Part shown: piece by piece, positions 31,976 through 43,534 of the stretch
Numbering within the stretch: the stretch's first letter is position 1
Layout: each line of letters starts with the position of its first letter
NCBI GenBank assembly: GCA_016081115.2
Contig: CM071936.1
Coordinates: 84,125,943-84,189,942, forward strand
Source of the DNA: Rehmannia glutinosa
Taxonomy: Eukaryota; Streptophyta; Magnoliopsida; Lamiales; Orobanchaceae
Length of the DNA: 64,000 nt
Direction of reading: 5' to 3'
Translations under genes and position numbers: made by a program
Notes under the pieces: generated by a model
The model's database searches: none
The model's input: only the letters and a program-made list of their open reading frames with translations
Told to the model about the DNA's origin: nothing

Positions 31976-34089
31976 TCTATAGGGAAATTTATGTAATAGA
32001 TTTTGATGATACCATGTGAAACTTAGATTAGGAAGTTGGCACCCTTATTCAACTGTAAATCAACTTGTAATAGATAAGACTATGTAAGCTGAGTAAAAGC
32101 AGCCAAGTTGAAGATTGCAGGACTTGACTAAAGATTGAAGAGAAGACTCAGCTATATAGCAGCTGAGTGAAGTGCAGAGAAGTCTCAGTCAAGTGACACA
32201 AAAGCTGTCTCAATCAGCTGACTGACAGCAAAGTCATTCCAAAATCATTGGAATTGATTGTCTAAGGGGATATGCAACAGACATGATCAAAGAAAGCTGA
32301 AAGAGATCCGTTGTCAAGCAAAGTCAAGGTTTTACTGGAAATAAGCATGTGACAGACTGCCTATCTAAAAGTTGTTTTGCTGAAAGAGTGCAAAAAGCAA
32401 GGAGCCAAAGAGATGTACATGAAATCCTGTAGAGTTTAAAGAAAGGCTGCAGAGCATTATAGTCTAGGTACAGTCTACATCAATGCTGCAAGACAAGACA
32501 AGCCAACAATGTCACGCCCCAAACGTGACGCGACAACGATCAATCACTTAAATAGAAATAAATCAACAGTCTAAACCAAAGATACCAAACTCCAAGTGAA
32601 ATAGAGTCTAATGCAAATGAATTAAAATAAACACGAGTACAAATTACATCTTAAAGTCCTGCGGTATCCGAATACAACCCAAAAGATTATCTCAATTAAC
32701 TTACACCAAAACAAAATAAAATGAAGGAGTCCAACAACAAATAAAAGTAAAAGGAAATGTCGCTCCACATCACCGATAGGGATTCAATCAAAGTGATGGT
32801 TCGATGTCTTCACGAACTCTTCATCTAAAGGTTAGAAAATGTATGAAATGAGACAAAATCTCAAATGGATGGGGTGATCGTGTGCAAGTGTGGCGAAATA
32901 AATAGCTAATGCGAGAAATTTAGTTGTATGAAAACGCGTGAGAGATGATGCATGATTTCACACACGACACAAGCGCGTGAAAAATATATTAAGTAACATA
33001 CTTATATAGTTTAAGAAAATAGTTCATGGTCACGCAGCACTATGGTTCAAGCAGACAGGAGGATTGCGTTTGATTTGTAACGCCAATCCTATGCAAGACA
33101 AGTAGCGGTTGCGTGCGGATATGTAGCGCCAACCCGTTCCGCTCAACTCCGGAATTGTGTGGATCGGACAGCGATTCCTTTGTTCTTCCTTGTAACTCCC
33201 CGTTCATGATGGTCAAAGACCACCTCACCTTATCGCTCCGCGTAGGCAAAGACAAAATCCACGTTGAGCTAGCAAGGCTTGGATTCGTCATAATCATGAT
33301 TATACCTCAAGTACTACGACCCGCTTCCATTGGACAAACTCCGTCCCCTCGCCATGGGATTAGGGCGATGGGGCCGGATAGTGGAATAGCAATGAGCCGC
33401 TCGGTTCCATCCCCAACGTATCCATTCTCGATTGTGGAGCTCGACACACCAAGTTGACTCAAGCAGAAATTAAGTACACGTTCTCGGTAGTCAACGAGGC
33501 AATCGAGTATTATTGATTCGGGAAGCGATTCATGAAAAGTTCTCAAAAATTTGCACAAGATGGTTATGGCGTTGGTGGAGTTATTGGGATGAAGATAATT
33601 ATCGGGAGGATAAGTAGTCTTCGATATCTTAAGGATTAGGAGGAACATAAGTCCCGTTATAGATTCGAAATCGCGAGACGAGGAAGTCGTCCCGCGATCG
33701 GGTATTAATCGGTCAAGACGATCCGATAAGTCAAGGGATTTTTTTAAGGAAATAAAATATTTTAATTAAATATTAAAGTCGAGGGTCCAGGGCTGTTTCT
33801 TTAAAATAAAATAATTTGAGTTAGGTCCTTATAAAAATAAAATTTACAATTAGCCCCGTTTTGTCAAAACCAATACTTTTGGGGTTAAAAGTTAAATAAA
33901 TAAATGTCCCTACTTGAAAAATTATGAGGTCAGTTCCTAAATTCTCTAAATTGTTCAGAGATTCAGGTTTTTAAAGTTTTGAGGTCGAGTTTTTATAAAA
34001 TTCTCACATTGGCCCCAAATTTGTTAAAATTGTCATTTCGGGCCCTAAGTTTAAAATAATCGGAATTCACAAACCAGAAGGGCTTCTAA

Positions 34090-34701
34090 TAGGGGTGGCA
34101 ATTTTTGACACGACACGATAGCACGACACGAAAACGATACGAAAATAGCGGGTTAGTGTTTAGTCTTATCGTGTTCGTGTCCTTATCGTGTCGACACGAT
34201 AAGGACACGAAAATTTCGTGTCGTGTTCGTGTTTTTATCGTGTTTACACGATAGTGACACGAACACGATAGTGACACGATAATGACACGACACGAACACG
34301 ATAAGGACACGATAATGACACGTTTACCTGTTAGCGACACGATAATGACACGACACGAGCACGATAAGGACACGTTTACCTGTTAGTGACACGATAATGA
34401 CATGATAACCTGATATTTTGTATATTTATGTCATGTATTTTCATGTAAAATCGTGTCATATCGTTTAAAAACGTGTCATATCATGTAATTTGTTATCGTG
34501 TATTAACGTGTAAATTAATTTTTTTTTGTTTTTGACTTTTCGTGTCACTATCGTGTCGTGTCGTGTCGACACGAAAATTTTCGTGTTCGTGTCGTGTCGG
34601 AACAGATCCTTATCGTGTCGTGTTCGTGTTTGCTCTTATCGTGTCGTGTCGTTATCGTGTCGACACGAAACACGACACGATAACACGATTTGACACCCCT
34701 A
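34090..34701. mobile_element. hAT-type MITE with internal ACACGA repeats
   Basis: Terminal inverted repeats are TAGGGGTGGCAA and TTGACACCCCTA, flanked by the 8-base duplication GCTTCTAA at 34082-34089 and 34702-34709, the hAT signature. The 612-base interior is packed with ACACGATAA, GACACGA and their complements (TCGTGTC, TTATCGTG) and can fold on itself. No transposase. The 95-codon minus ORF at 34086-34373 is a by-product of the repeats. Confidence 0.9.
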
Positions 34702-36227
34702 GCTTCTAATGTGATTCCAGTTGGAAAATGTCACTAAGGTTAGTGGGATATTGGTAAAAAAACAGTTTTAAAACGTCATAAGTATAGGTCCCTTAACTTT
34801 TGAAAATCTCATTTTTGTCCCATTATGAAATAATTGCCTTTAAGGCTTTTAGGGGTCCAATTGTTATGAAATTTGAACCTTGGGTCCAAAATATAATTAT
34901 GTTATAGGTAAATTAGTATTTCCAGGTACATGGGCTGTATAAGTCCTGGAAATTTCATTTGGGTCCTCAAGTTTAATCTTTTACAATTTGGTCCCTCAAG
35001 TTTTATAAAATTACTTTCCAAGCTCTAAACACTTGGATTTTTGGAATACACTTAAAATATGTTATTTCCAGTCCCTTAAGAGTTCAAATTTCAAATTTTA
35101 AAATTAGGGTCTGGTACAGTTTCGAAATTTGCAAAATAGCCCTTAAACTTCTCAAATTTTACAATCTAGTCCTTGGGATTTTAGGGTTGATTTTATTTAT
35201 CTAAAAACTCTTAAAACTTTATTAAAATGTCAAAACATCATTTTTGAACCTGAGTACAGTCCCAAAAATCGAAATTTACAGAGAGGTCCCTTAAGTTTTA
35301 TTTTCTTGCACTTAAGTCCACCAACTTTCCATTTTTGCATTTTAAGTCCAAAAATCGAAATTTAATCAATTATGCTCGACTTGTCCAGGTTATAGGTCAT
35401 ACAAAACATAGTTTTCAAGAGTCATAAACATACTTGTCCAACTCATACAAACATTCATCAAATACAATGGTAAAATGTACATGTATGTCTATTTTTCGAT
35501 AAATAGCATTTTTGAGCAACACTTGAGAATTTTCAACTTGATACAAGAAAATAGCATGCAATACATAATATATATCTCAAGTGCTCAATAACAAAATACT
35601 ACATGCATTTTTATAATTAAAACACCTAGAAGTTGAAAGGATTTTTCCACCCACCTTAAAGTTCGGTTTGTTGGGAAAAAATGAAATAAATCACTCTCGA
35701 TGAAGGAGTGACTTAGGTCAGCCCCTAAGTCAAGGAATATCAAAAAATATAGGAGTTAGAAGAATGTGGTTAAAATTTAAGGGGAGAAGAAGATAGTGAG
35801 AAAATTGGAATTACTACACTTACCTTGTGTAGTGAATAAAGTGTGACTAGTAATGGCTTCCAAGTGCAAGATTTTGGTCACCCTTAATGTTAACCTCCAA
35901 AGTCAGCCCCTAAAACTCCAAAAATGAAAATGGAGTGTCAAAGTTTGGAAAATAAAAAGAGAAGAAGAAAAGGTACCAAAATTCCATTTCTTACCTTATA
36001 GTCAACTTCTTCACAATTTTCTTCAAGATGACAAGTCTCTTAACAACTTCAAAGGTCTTCTAGGTATACCTCAAAATCAAAAATCAAACTTAAATTAGAA
36101 GGTGAAAGAGATGAGTTAGGTGATATCAAAAATGGGTTGAAAAGACATTTTCCTTACCTTGGTAGTGATGGTTCGAATTTTATGATTTAAGTAGGAAGAA
36201 TGTTTGTTTTTGTTTAGTTGTTTGAAG

Positions 36228-36480
36228 AAAGAAGAAGTGTTTGATGATATGAAGTAGATGTTCTTGAAGTTGTGAAGGATGTTTGAAGATGTGAAGGAAT
36301 TGTGTTTGAAGATTTGAAGATATGAAGATATGTTGTTTGAAGGTTTGAAGATGTGAAGGAATGGTGTTTGAAGATTTGAAGATATGGTGTTTGAAGATTT
36401 GAAGATGTGAAGGAATGGTGTTTGAAGATTTGAAGATATGAATAAGTGTTCTTGAAGATATGAAGGAGTAGATGAAGATA
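36228..36480. repeat. Minisatellite-like GAAGATTTGAAGATATG repeats
   Basis: Irregular tandem units such as GTTTGAAGATTTGAAGATAT and GATGTGAAGGAATGGT repeat about eight times. On the plus strand it is purine-rich and lies inside the solo LTR. Confidence 0.8.
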
Positions 36481-38315
36481 TACTTAGAGAGATGTTGGAG
36501 ATTTTAGAGAGAAGTTGGAGAAAATGCTTGAATTATGAATGTGTTGGATGAAAATGATATTTTGATCAAATGTTTTTGATCCTCAAGGTGTTATGGACGA
36601 AAATTGAGGTGGAGAGGGGGAGGAGACAAATTTTTTGATCAAATTCTATGTCTTCCAACTTGTCTCTAGCATGGGGACAAAGGCCTTGGTCAAAGTGTGG
36701 TCTTGCATGGGAGGATGAAATTGAAGGGATTGAGGAGGATGTTGGCATGGAATGTTGGGAAGCCTCCAACATGTTGGGTAAGTTTATAATAAAGAATTGG
36801 TGTATAAGGTATTGTGTATAAGATTTGAATTAATGGTGTATTAATACACAAGATGAATACACAAGGTGTATGTGTACAAGAGTTGGGAGATATTTATACA
36901 CTAAAAATACCCATCATGGCCGTCCCTTAAGGGGTATTTGTGGCATTTACATATTTTGTTTTTATGTCCCAAAATTAAATGATAATAGGTGAATAATATC
37001 AATCTCCAAAATAATTAGTGATTTCCTTGATCACTTATAAGTCTCATGATCACTTAATCTAAATCGAATTCTTAATTCTATAAGGTATAAATCTCTAAAA
37101 TAAATAGTCTCCAAAATTCTAAGGTGACTAATGAGTACACAAATATTAATAATGATGATCGATCGAGTGACCATTAATGCGAAGTAGAAGTAATAAATGC
37201 TTATGATCACAAGTAACAAATAAAAAGAAAAGAAATTAAATGCGAAATATATTTATCATTAATATTCACCGGTCAAAGTGACGCGGTAAAATAGTCAAAA
37301 GAATACAAGGACGATACGTGAAACAAATACATTATTGAATAAAAATCGAGGGCTTCACAAACAACCTATGAAGTGTAGTTTGAAAAATACGTCTATCTCT
37401 TCAACGAACATATTTTTCAATCCTGCACTATAAAACGCTGAGGAATACATAGAGAGAAGCTTACCCAAGTGACTTATGCAATCTGAGACACAAAAGTGAA
37501 ATCAATCAAATTAAAGCAATATCTCTCAAGTATTCAAATATTATCCTCAACCCTAAACTCGAAGTAAAACAATCCAACATATTCAGTAAAGGAAAGACGA
37601 CTTCATTTGTTGAAGAGGAAAAACTTGTTTCAAGAACAAGGGCTCTACTCTCCAAGGTTGAAGAAGGTGTAGTAAGGTTCCAGATCGAACTAGAGCTTTG
37701 AACTTGTTGGAGGGTTGTGTGAAAAATTCCAAAGGTTTGAAGGAGCTGAAGTAGCAGGGCAGCCATCTTGTGAAGGAGCTGAGTCCCAATAGCAGCTATT
37801 TGTGTGATCAAAGCTGACTCGGACTGTAACCATTTTGTAACCAAGTCAAGTTACACTAGTGTATTCCTCCAGGGGTTGGAGAAGAGTGGACTAGAGAATT
37901 ACCCCATCCTCGAACCACTCTAAATTGTTTGTATCTTTTTACATTCAGCATACTTACATTATTGCTTATCTTTATTATTGTTGTATGTTAATTTGCTAAG
38001 TCAATTGATATTACCTTTGTTTAAACAAGTACTGAAAAACATATTCAAACTAAGGGTGGAAGTCTTCCGCTGTAAAAACCAAGTCAACTGTATTTTTGAA
38101 GTGTTAGCTGAATCATCTGAGTTATACTATCAACAGCTCAGTCGAGTCTGTTGAGTGGCTAACTCTTCTGTGTAAGCACACTTAGATGTCCACCAAGGAT
38201 TTAGCTGACTTGAATCAACTCTGAATTTCTTAAAAAAACTAAAACTAAAAAGTTGATAAAGTCTATTCAACCCCCCTCTAGACTTTATTTATCACCCCTT
38301 GGGACCTACATTTTA

Positions 38316-40490
38316 TTTTGACTATTTTTGGTTCTCAATTTGATAAATTGCCCAACATAAATATTATAGCGTATTTTCTTACCATTCATTTTCCACTTGA
38401 ATCATGTCGATTAGAGTTTCATAGACAAAGTTACACCTAAATTACCAAACTATCCTATTTTCTGATAAAACTCGCCAGGTCAACTGTATTTTCAGTTTTT
38501 GACCTATTGTGTGTTGAAATTTTGAGTTTGTTATTAGATCAACATTTGTATATTATTCTCTTAGCTTTCTAATGGTGTAACGATCACACAATGAACATTT
38601 GTTTGAGGAGATATAACCTAATTACAAAAACTGCCGCAAGAAGGTATTATGCGCGGAAATTGGTGACTTTTGTGTTCTTAGTGGAATTTAAAGTATTGGT
38701 GTGTGTTCTTGGTGTAGTATGTGAAAAACGTTGGATATGAGTGTAATATGTGTTTTTGATGAAGTGAACTCAAGCTTGGGATTCTATGTTGATAAATTAG
38801 GGTTTATAGTGGTTGTTTTGATGTAATAAAAGTTGGAATTTATGTTGATTTTGAAAAGGGAATGAATCTATGTGATTTTTAGAGGTGAATATTTTGGTCA
38901 CTAGTGATGTGAAATGGAGTTGAGTGAAAGCCACACCTAAGGCCATGTTCAGACCATGCTCTTGCCCCAAAAACAAGGAAAAATGTTAAGATATTTTCAA
39001 AATAATTATTATACGTAGATATTTTCCATGATTGGGAAAAGTTTGTCCAAACATTTATATTCTAATGATGATTAAGTTGATGACCAGTTGATTAATGAGG
39101 ATTAAGTTTGATTATAGACTAAGAAATGATGTTATATATATTATCATGGTTAAGCTTAATATATTAATTATAATAATTTTAATTATTGGAATAATGAAAT
39201 GATTAATAATAGTATTGTCCTTGTCCCTAAAACAAGGAGGAAAATGGGGGATATTATATTGAGAATGATGTGACTTGGATATTTCTAGCTACTTAAAGTC
39301 AGTTCAGATTGATTATAATTACTAGTTAATTAAGGATATTTAGATGCTAATATTAAACTATTTATTTAATACTTACCGTCTTAATTATAACTAAGCTTGA
39401 TGTGTTTAATAATTAGGTTTAATATATATAGTTAATATGTTAAGTATTGTTTAAAAAATTGTTTAATCATATTGAACGAAGGAACTAGTTGAGAATAATT
39501 TGATTAAGGTTGACCATGCTTCGACTTATTAAGGTTAAATGCATATTGTTGAAGATAATTAGAAGACCAATTAGTTAGATTAATAAAGTTAAGATTGATT
39601 ATTTAGTTTAAGGATAATAAATGATTATTGATTAAGCAAAATTTACTTTAAGGATTTGTTAGACTTTACTTTGTCTTAGAAATTATGTTTTCAAATATTA
39701 TATGATTGTTCCATATTTTAAATGTTTAAGATTTGACATGTATTAGGTGTGCGTAGTTGGAACCTAAAACAAATCAATCAAATTCACATTACTAGCACTA
39801 TAAACGTCAAAGGTGGGTAAACTTATGAATTTGTAAGCATGTTGTATTGTTGCATTTATTTGATCGAACACGCTATCAATGTATAAATTGAATTTGACAC
39901 TTTGGTGACGGCCGACGGGCCATTAGTGCTGGTAGAGAATTACTTATCAGTACTAGAAGCGGGAATCGCACTTTGGTGTTGTTAAGAGAATTACTTTTCG
40001 GCGTCACATTATAAAGTTGGATTGAAAAGTACCTTCGGGTCAAATTATTATTCTGTATAGTCGTGATTTCATTTTAGTGTGCCTACTTAAGTTTCCCACT
40101 GAGTGTCATAATTGACATCTTCAAAATTATATGTTTATTTCAGATGATGTTGAAGGAGTCGATGAGTAGGCTGTCACTGTTTCCCGTATTTAACCTTTTT
40201 AATAAATGAAAATTATTAAATTTTGAGCGTCTATGGAAAAATAGTTCTTTGTGCTAAGATTTTATTTCAACTTGAATTCAGATAGTCATTTTTATTAAAT
40301 ATTCGTGTATTTAACTTCGTCAAATGATCTTAATGTAATTTAAGGAAATAAAATTTGGCCCGCATTTTAATTATCTTATTTTGATTCTACAAATATTTTA
40401 TTTAACAAAAAATTTGATTTTAAAGAAATGGTTCCACAGTGATGCATAAAACATTTTTAAGGGTTCAAGTCGCTAAAATCTTGTGTTACA
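38316..40490. repeat. Right part of the solo LTR hosting S1
   Basis: Continues the sequence broken at 13153 and ends TGTTACA at A2 gag. AT-rich, with one more GC-rich patch near 39900-39960 (TTTGGTGACGGCCGACGGGC). No protein domain and no long ORF. Confidence 0.55.
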
Positions 40491-41370
40491 CCTTCGAGAC
40501 TGGCCACTTGAGTTTTATATATCGGTTGTGGTTTTCCATTGGAGTTTATCACAACCAATTGATTTGTAAGGGCTGAGATTTGAGCTGACAAAGCCGACAT
40601 GGTATCTAGCTCGAATACTCCAACTTATTTTCTTGGTGTGGAACGTTCAAACGGCCATTGATAGCTATTTGTAGCCATCCTTCAAGTAGGACAAGAGCTT
40701 TTAGTAGAGTTTAGGAAACATCTACAATAACATCAATGATTGTTCGTGTTGGCCCATTCATTCCATGATACAAATATTGGACATATTGCCAGTTTGCATA
40801 CCCATGTTGTTGGCATCTTCGAAGTAGATCTTTGAACTTTTCCTATGCTTTGTACAAATGGTTTAAAATCGATTTGTTAAAATTGGGCTCTCTCACTTTT
40901 CAACTAGAGTGTCTTACTTGGTGGAAATAATTTTGCCATGAATTTTTTAGTAAGATCATTCCAGTTAATAATGCTTCCAGGGCAAAGGATTGTAACATCA
41001 GAGACGCCATTCATTTTGATGGTATCACAGATATCCAAAATGTGTCCAAGTGAGCATTCTGATCGTCTGTTATGCTCTCTCCAAATTGATATTGTTGAAC
41101 CATGCTTATGAGGGCAAGTTTCAGCTCAAAATTATTCGCATTGATGGATTGCCATAAAATATCTGAATAATTTTGATTTGTGTTGAGTTATAAATTGTCC
41201 CAAATAGCTAGTTCTTATCTATGTTGCATTGGTGGAGCATTGTTGTTATTTTCACCATTATGTTCCTCCATTGAGGGTGCCTCGATTCTTTGATGTGCTT
41301 GTAGCTCTCTTAATGTTCTTTCGATCCCTGGATCAAAAGGGATTAAGTTAGCACTTTGAGATCATCGCAT
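40491..41370 (-). pseudogene. gag: Gag N-terminal half of A2
   Basis: Minus-strand fragments in mixed frames: ERTLRELQAHQRIEAPSMEE near 41320, NANNFELKLALISMVQQYQF, DDQNAHLDTF, then FKDLLRRCQQHGYANWQYVQ, YLYHGMNGPTRTIID and YKTQVASLED at the insertion site. This is the Athila/Tat gag core. Heavily mutated. It continues at 12090. Confidence 0.75.
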
Positions 41371-41482
41371 TGAATAAACTACAGTAAAAATAGCAACTAA
41401 AAATTGCAAGAATAAAAAAATAAAAAGATCTAGATGAAAATTAAGACTACGGGGTAACAATATTAGCGCAAGATTAAGTCAC

Positions 41483-41500
41483 TCCCCGGCAACGTCGCCA
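41483..41500 (-). other. Primer binding site, tRNA-Asp type (A2)
   Basis: Minus strand TGGCGACGTTGCCGGGGA; the plus strand TCCCCGGCAACGTCGCCA copies the tRNA-Asp 3' end with one change. It fixes A2 orientation and its LTR end near 41507. Confidence 0.85.
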
Positions 41501-41506
41501 AAAATA

Positions 41507-42735
41507 TTTTCGTGAAAATATTCCCTCAAGTGTACGGTATCAAGTTTTAATATAGTAGTAAAAATCGAGTTGCCGTATCCACGGGGAATGATTATCAAAT
41601 AAGCCATAAGTATTGTAATTAAAATAGCTTAATTTTATCTAGAAAAATGAATAATGAGTTTTGGTGTTTTGAAAATAATAAAGAACATGTATATAATTTT
41701 ACATAAAGTTTTTGAGCAATTTGTTGACTTGAGCAATTTATCAAATGCACAATAATAAGTAAGTTATAGAGGAATGATTCAATAATCATATCTTATATTT
41801 ATCAACCCAATTTATTAATTATTCATTATTGATCTATAAAGAATTCCAAAAAATAATCAATCATATCTCTTCATTAATGAATGATTACAGATCTAAATTT
41901 GGATTGAATATCTCTATAAAATCAAAAATAAGGTCTTAAAAGGATCAATGAATTCATACAAAATATTTCCAAGAGATCATATGTTTCTCAACTATATGAA
42001 ATTGTAAGTTATACTATTTTTAGACTATGTATCCAATTAGTTCTCTCAAATGACAATTGTATACACCAAAAAATACAAATTATTGATCAAATAATTTAGA
42101 AGGAATTAAAACCAATAGTACAAATAGATTAAAGGGTCAAAATATAAGATTTGATTAAGTTACATCATCCTCTAGAAATGGAAATTTAGCTCATGATTAT
42201 ATCCATAAAATTCAACAACAAATATCCAAACATGTTATACTACAAATTACAAAACAAGAACTAAAAGAGAGGGCAAAAAAGAAAAAACTTGTTTATATCC
42301 GATTGGAAGATTTCTCAAGCTTCCTGTAGGAAGCTCCTTCTCCTTGTTATCCTTCATATCAATTGTTAACGAGAAAATATGCAAAACAAGTAAATTTAGA
42401 AAAACAAAAACTATAAAAACTGAAAGGTTGATTACTGAGAATTGAACGTAATCTCAGTTGTGGATGTGTGTTCAAACTGCTGAAACTGAGGCCTATTTAT
42501 AGTAGAAGATTTTCTTCCTTTCCTGTTGATAAACTTGTTGTCATTTGGACTCTTCTGTTGTCCATTCTCAGATGTCTTCCATGAATTTCTTCTTTTGATG
42601 TGTACCTCTTTGTCTTCTTCTTCTTTTTCTTCTCTTTCAGCTGATTAAACTTTCTTTGATATAAATAAAGATTTTCGTGGTTTCTCGCCGTATAAAGTTG
42701 AATTATTGTTGAAGGGTGTTTGATAGGTATCATCG
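41507..42735 (-). repeat. 5' LTR of A2
   Basis: Non-coding, AT-rich. On the minus strand it ends GAGGGAATATTTTCACG just before the primer site. A minus TATA box CTATAAATAGG lies at 42492-42502. The upstream limit is uncertain; TGATACCTATCAAACACC near 42735 is a candidate start. No second copy is in the window. Confidence 0.6.
42491..42502 (-). promoter_or_regulatory. TATA box of A2 5' LTR
   Basis: Minus strand ACTATAAATAGG, about 980 bases before the LTR end. It is the only strong TATA match in this LTR. Confidence 0.55.
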
Positions 42736-42739
42736 TATA

Positions 42740-43082
42740 AAGTTGAAATTTCACATGGCCATGCGATATGCTTCGTAGAGGCCAACCACATGGGCTAGCT
42801 GTGTGAACTGCGCACATCCATGTAGCTGGACCAAGCAGCGGAAAGACAGCAAGTAGAGCCGTAGGGCCTGGCCGTGTGAAAGGCACACGGGCCGTGTGAA
42901 TAGTCCAGTCGAACTTTTGTCTCCTTTTTAAACTCAAACACTGAAATCTTATCCCACTTATCCCTTAGAAACCCTACCATCAGAAACATCTCCTTCAAAT
43001 ACCCTAACCCATCCTCAAATTTCTTAAAATTCATTTTCAAATCTTCAGACAAAAACACAAATACTTCTTCCTTTCAAGAAAC
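42740..43082 (+). repeat. Fragment of an Athila-like internal leader with palindromes
   Basis: Contains CACATGGCCATGCG (42753), CGTGTGAAAGGCACACGGGC (42873-42892) and GGGCCGTGTGAA, then CTCCTTTTTAAACTCAAACACTG. It aligns with A1 2660-2960 in the same orientation, but is a separate piece cut on both sides: on the left by A2 LTR, on the right by the MITE at 43084. ORFs over it are palindrome shadows. Confidence 0.7.
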
Positions 43083-43083
43083 T

Positions 43084-43534
43084 AGGGATGGCAATGGGTA
43101 GGATTCGGGTAGGATTTTATATCCTCCATCTCCATCCCCATTTATTATGTTCATACCCATCCCCATACCCATACCCATCGGAGGATCGGATATCCATACC
43201 CGACACTACCACTTACAGTTGTATTTTTTCAAATTTGAGTTATTGCAACGAATCTATATATATTTACTAAATTCGTAAGAGAACAATAATAAAAAAAGAA
43301 TAAATATAAGAATTAGCAAACTAAATATCACAGAAAAAAATTATTAATAAAGACAAAACACGTGGGTTAATTGGGGAAAAAAACTTTTTTTTTAAATATA
43401 AATAAATAAGTAGATTTGTATAAAAAATGTATAAATGGGTATGATGTACCTAGACCCACCTCCATTCATATACCCGAAAATCCCCATACCCACGTACCCA
43501 TTTATTTAATTGGGTATCAAAATACCCTCCATAC
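43084..43534 (+). mobile_element. Truncated hAT-type MITE
   Basis: Left end TAGGGATGGCAATGGGTAGG is a common hAT MITE terminus, followed by GGGTA/TACCC-rich sequence (CCCATACCCATACCC, GGGTATCAAAATACCC). The matching right terminus (GCCATCCCTA) is absent because S2 starts at 43535, so no duplication can be checked. Confidence 0.6.

Larger units (their letters stand above)
32510..37359 (-). mobile_element. Candidate 4.85 kb solo LTR inserted in S1 3' LTR
   Basis: Plus-strand ends are TGTCACGCCCCAAACG (32510) and GGGCTTCACA (37359), with the exact 5-base duplication AACAA at 32505-32509 and 37360-37364. There is no primer site or protein domain. A TATA-like TGTATAAATATC on the minus strand near 36889-36900 and the other TG terminus (TGTGAAGCCCTCG) suggest minus orientation. 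Large LTRs with TGTCACG-type ends occur in several plant Ty3/gypsy lines. ORFs at 33040-33648 are not domain-bearing. Confidence 0.65.
13154..38310 (+). mobile_element. Sirevirus-like Ty1/copia element S1 with two nested insertions
   Basis: 5' LTR 13154-14610, initiator-Met primer site 14613-14624, gag from 14736, protease remnant to 17037, [LINE 17038-24645], integrase, RT and RNase H to about 26997, long 3' ORF 27549-31740, polypurine tract 31964-31975, 3' LTR 31978-38310 [containing a solo LTR 32510-37359]. The flanking 5-mers are CTTTA (13149-13153) and TTTTA (38311-38315), one transition apart. Own length without nested parts is about 12.7 kb. Coding parts have many stops and frameshifts. 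Confidence 0.9.
31978..38310 (+). repeat. 3' LTR of S1, interrupted by a solo LTR
   Basis: 31978-32509 and 37360-38310 together match the 5' LTR. The first bases are TATAGGGAAATTT, so the TG terminus has become TA. The right end is GGGACCTACA. The interruption is 32510-37359, flanked by AACAA. Confidence 0.9.
12091..40490. mobile_element. Candidate solo LTR (about 3.2 kb without nested parts) inserted in A2 gag
   Basis: The left end is TGTAGCGACCCGATCC (12091) and the right end is AATCTTGTGTTACA (40490), with the gag of A2 on both outer sides. The short flanking duplication is (A)TCTT at 12086-12090 and (A)CCTT at 40490-40494, imperfect by one base and slightly ambiguous at the edge. Its own sequence is 12091-13153 plus 38316-40490, interrupted by S1. 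I see no primer site, protein domain or second LTR. A Ty3/gypsy solo LTR is most likely; orientation is undetermined. Confidence 0.6.
8664..42735 (-). mobile_element. Athila/Tat-type Ty3/gypsy element A2, split by a 28 kb nest
   Basis: On the minus strand the order is 5' LTR (about 42735-41507), tRNA-Asp primer site (41500-41483), gag first part (about 41370-40491), the insertion 40490-12091, then gag second part (12090-11300), protease (11290-10819), a shortened RT joined to the integrase tail (10600-9975), palindromes (9867-9722) and a post-pol ORF (9139-8664). The two gag halves read across as SLED|TNEQTNY, with a 4-5 base duplication ((A)TCTT/(A)CCTT) at the insertion. Its 3' LTR is missing; 8663/8664 is a break against A1. 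The outer LTR edge near 42735 is approximate. Confidence 0.75.

Noticed and set aside
33040..33648. ORFs in the GC-richer part of the 4.85 kb solo LTR, considered as a captured host exon
   Set aside because: Several frames on both strands are open by chance, no domain is recognisable, and the part is continuous with LTR-like sequence.
34086..34373. 95-codon minus-strand repeat ORF rich in SLSCSCRVIIV
   Set aside because: Generated by ACACGATAA repeats of the MITE.
42497..42937. 146-codon minus ORF over A2 LTR and palindromes
   Set aside because: Crosses the border of two different elements and contains palindrome-derived sequence.
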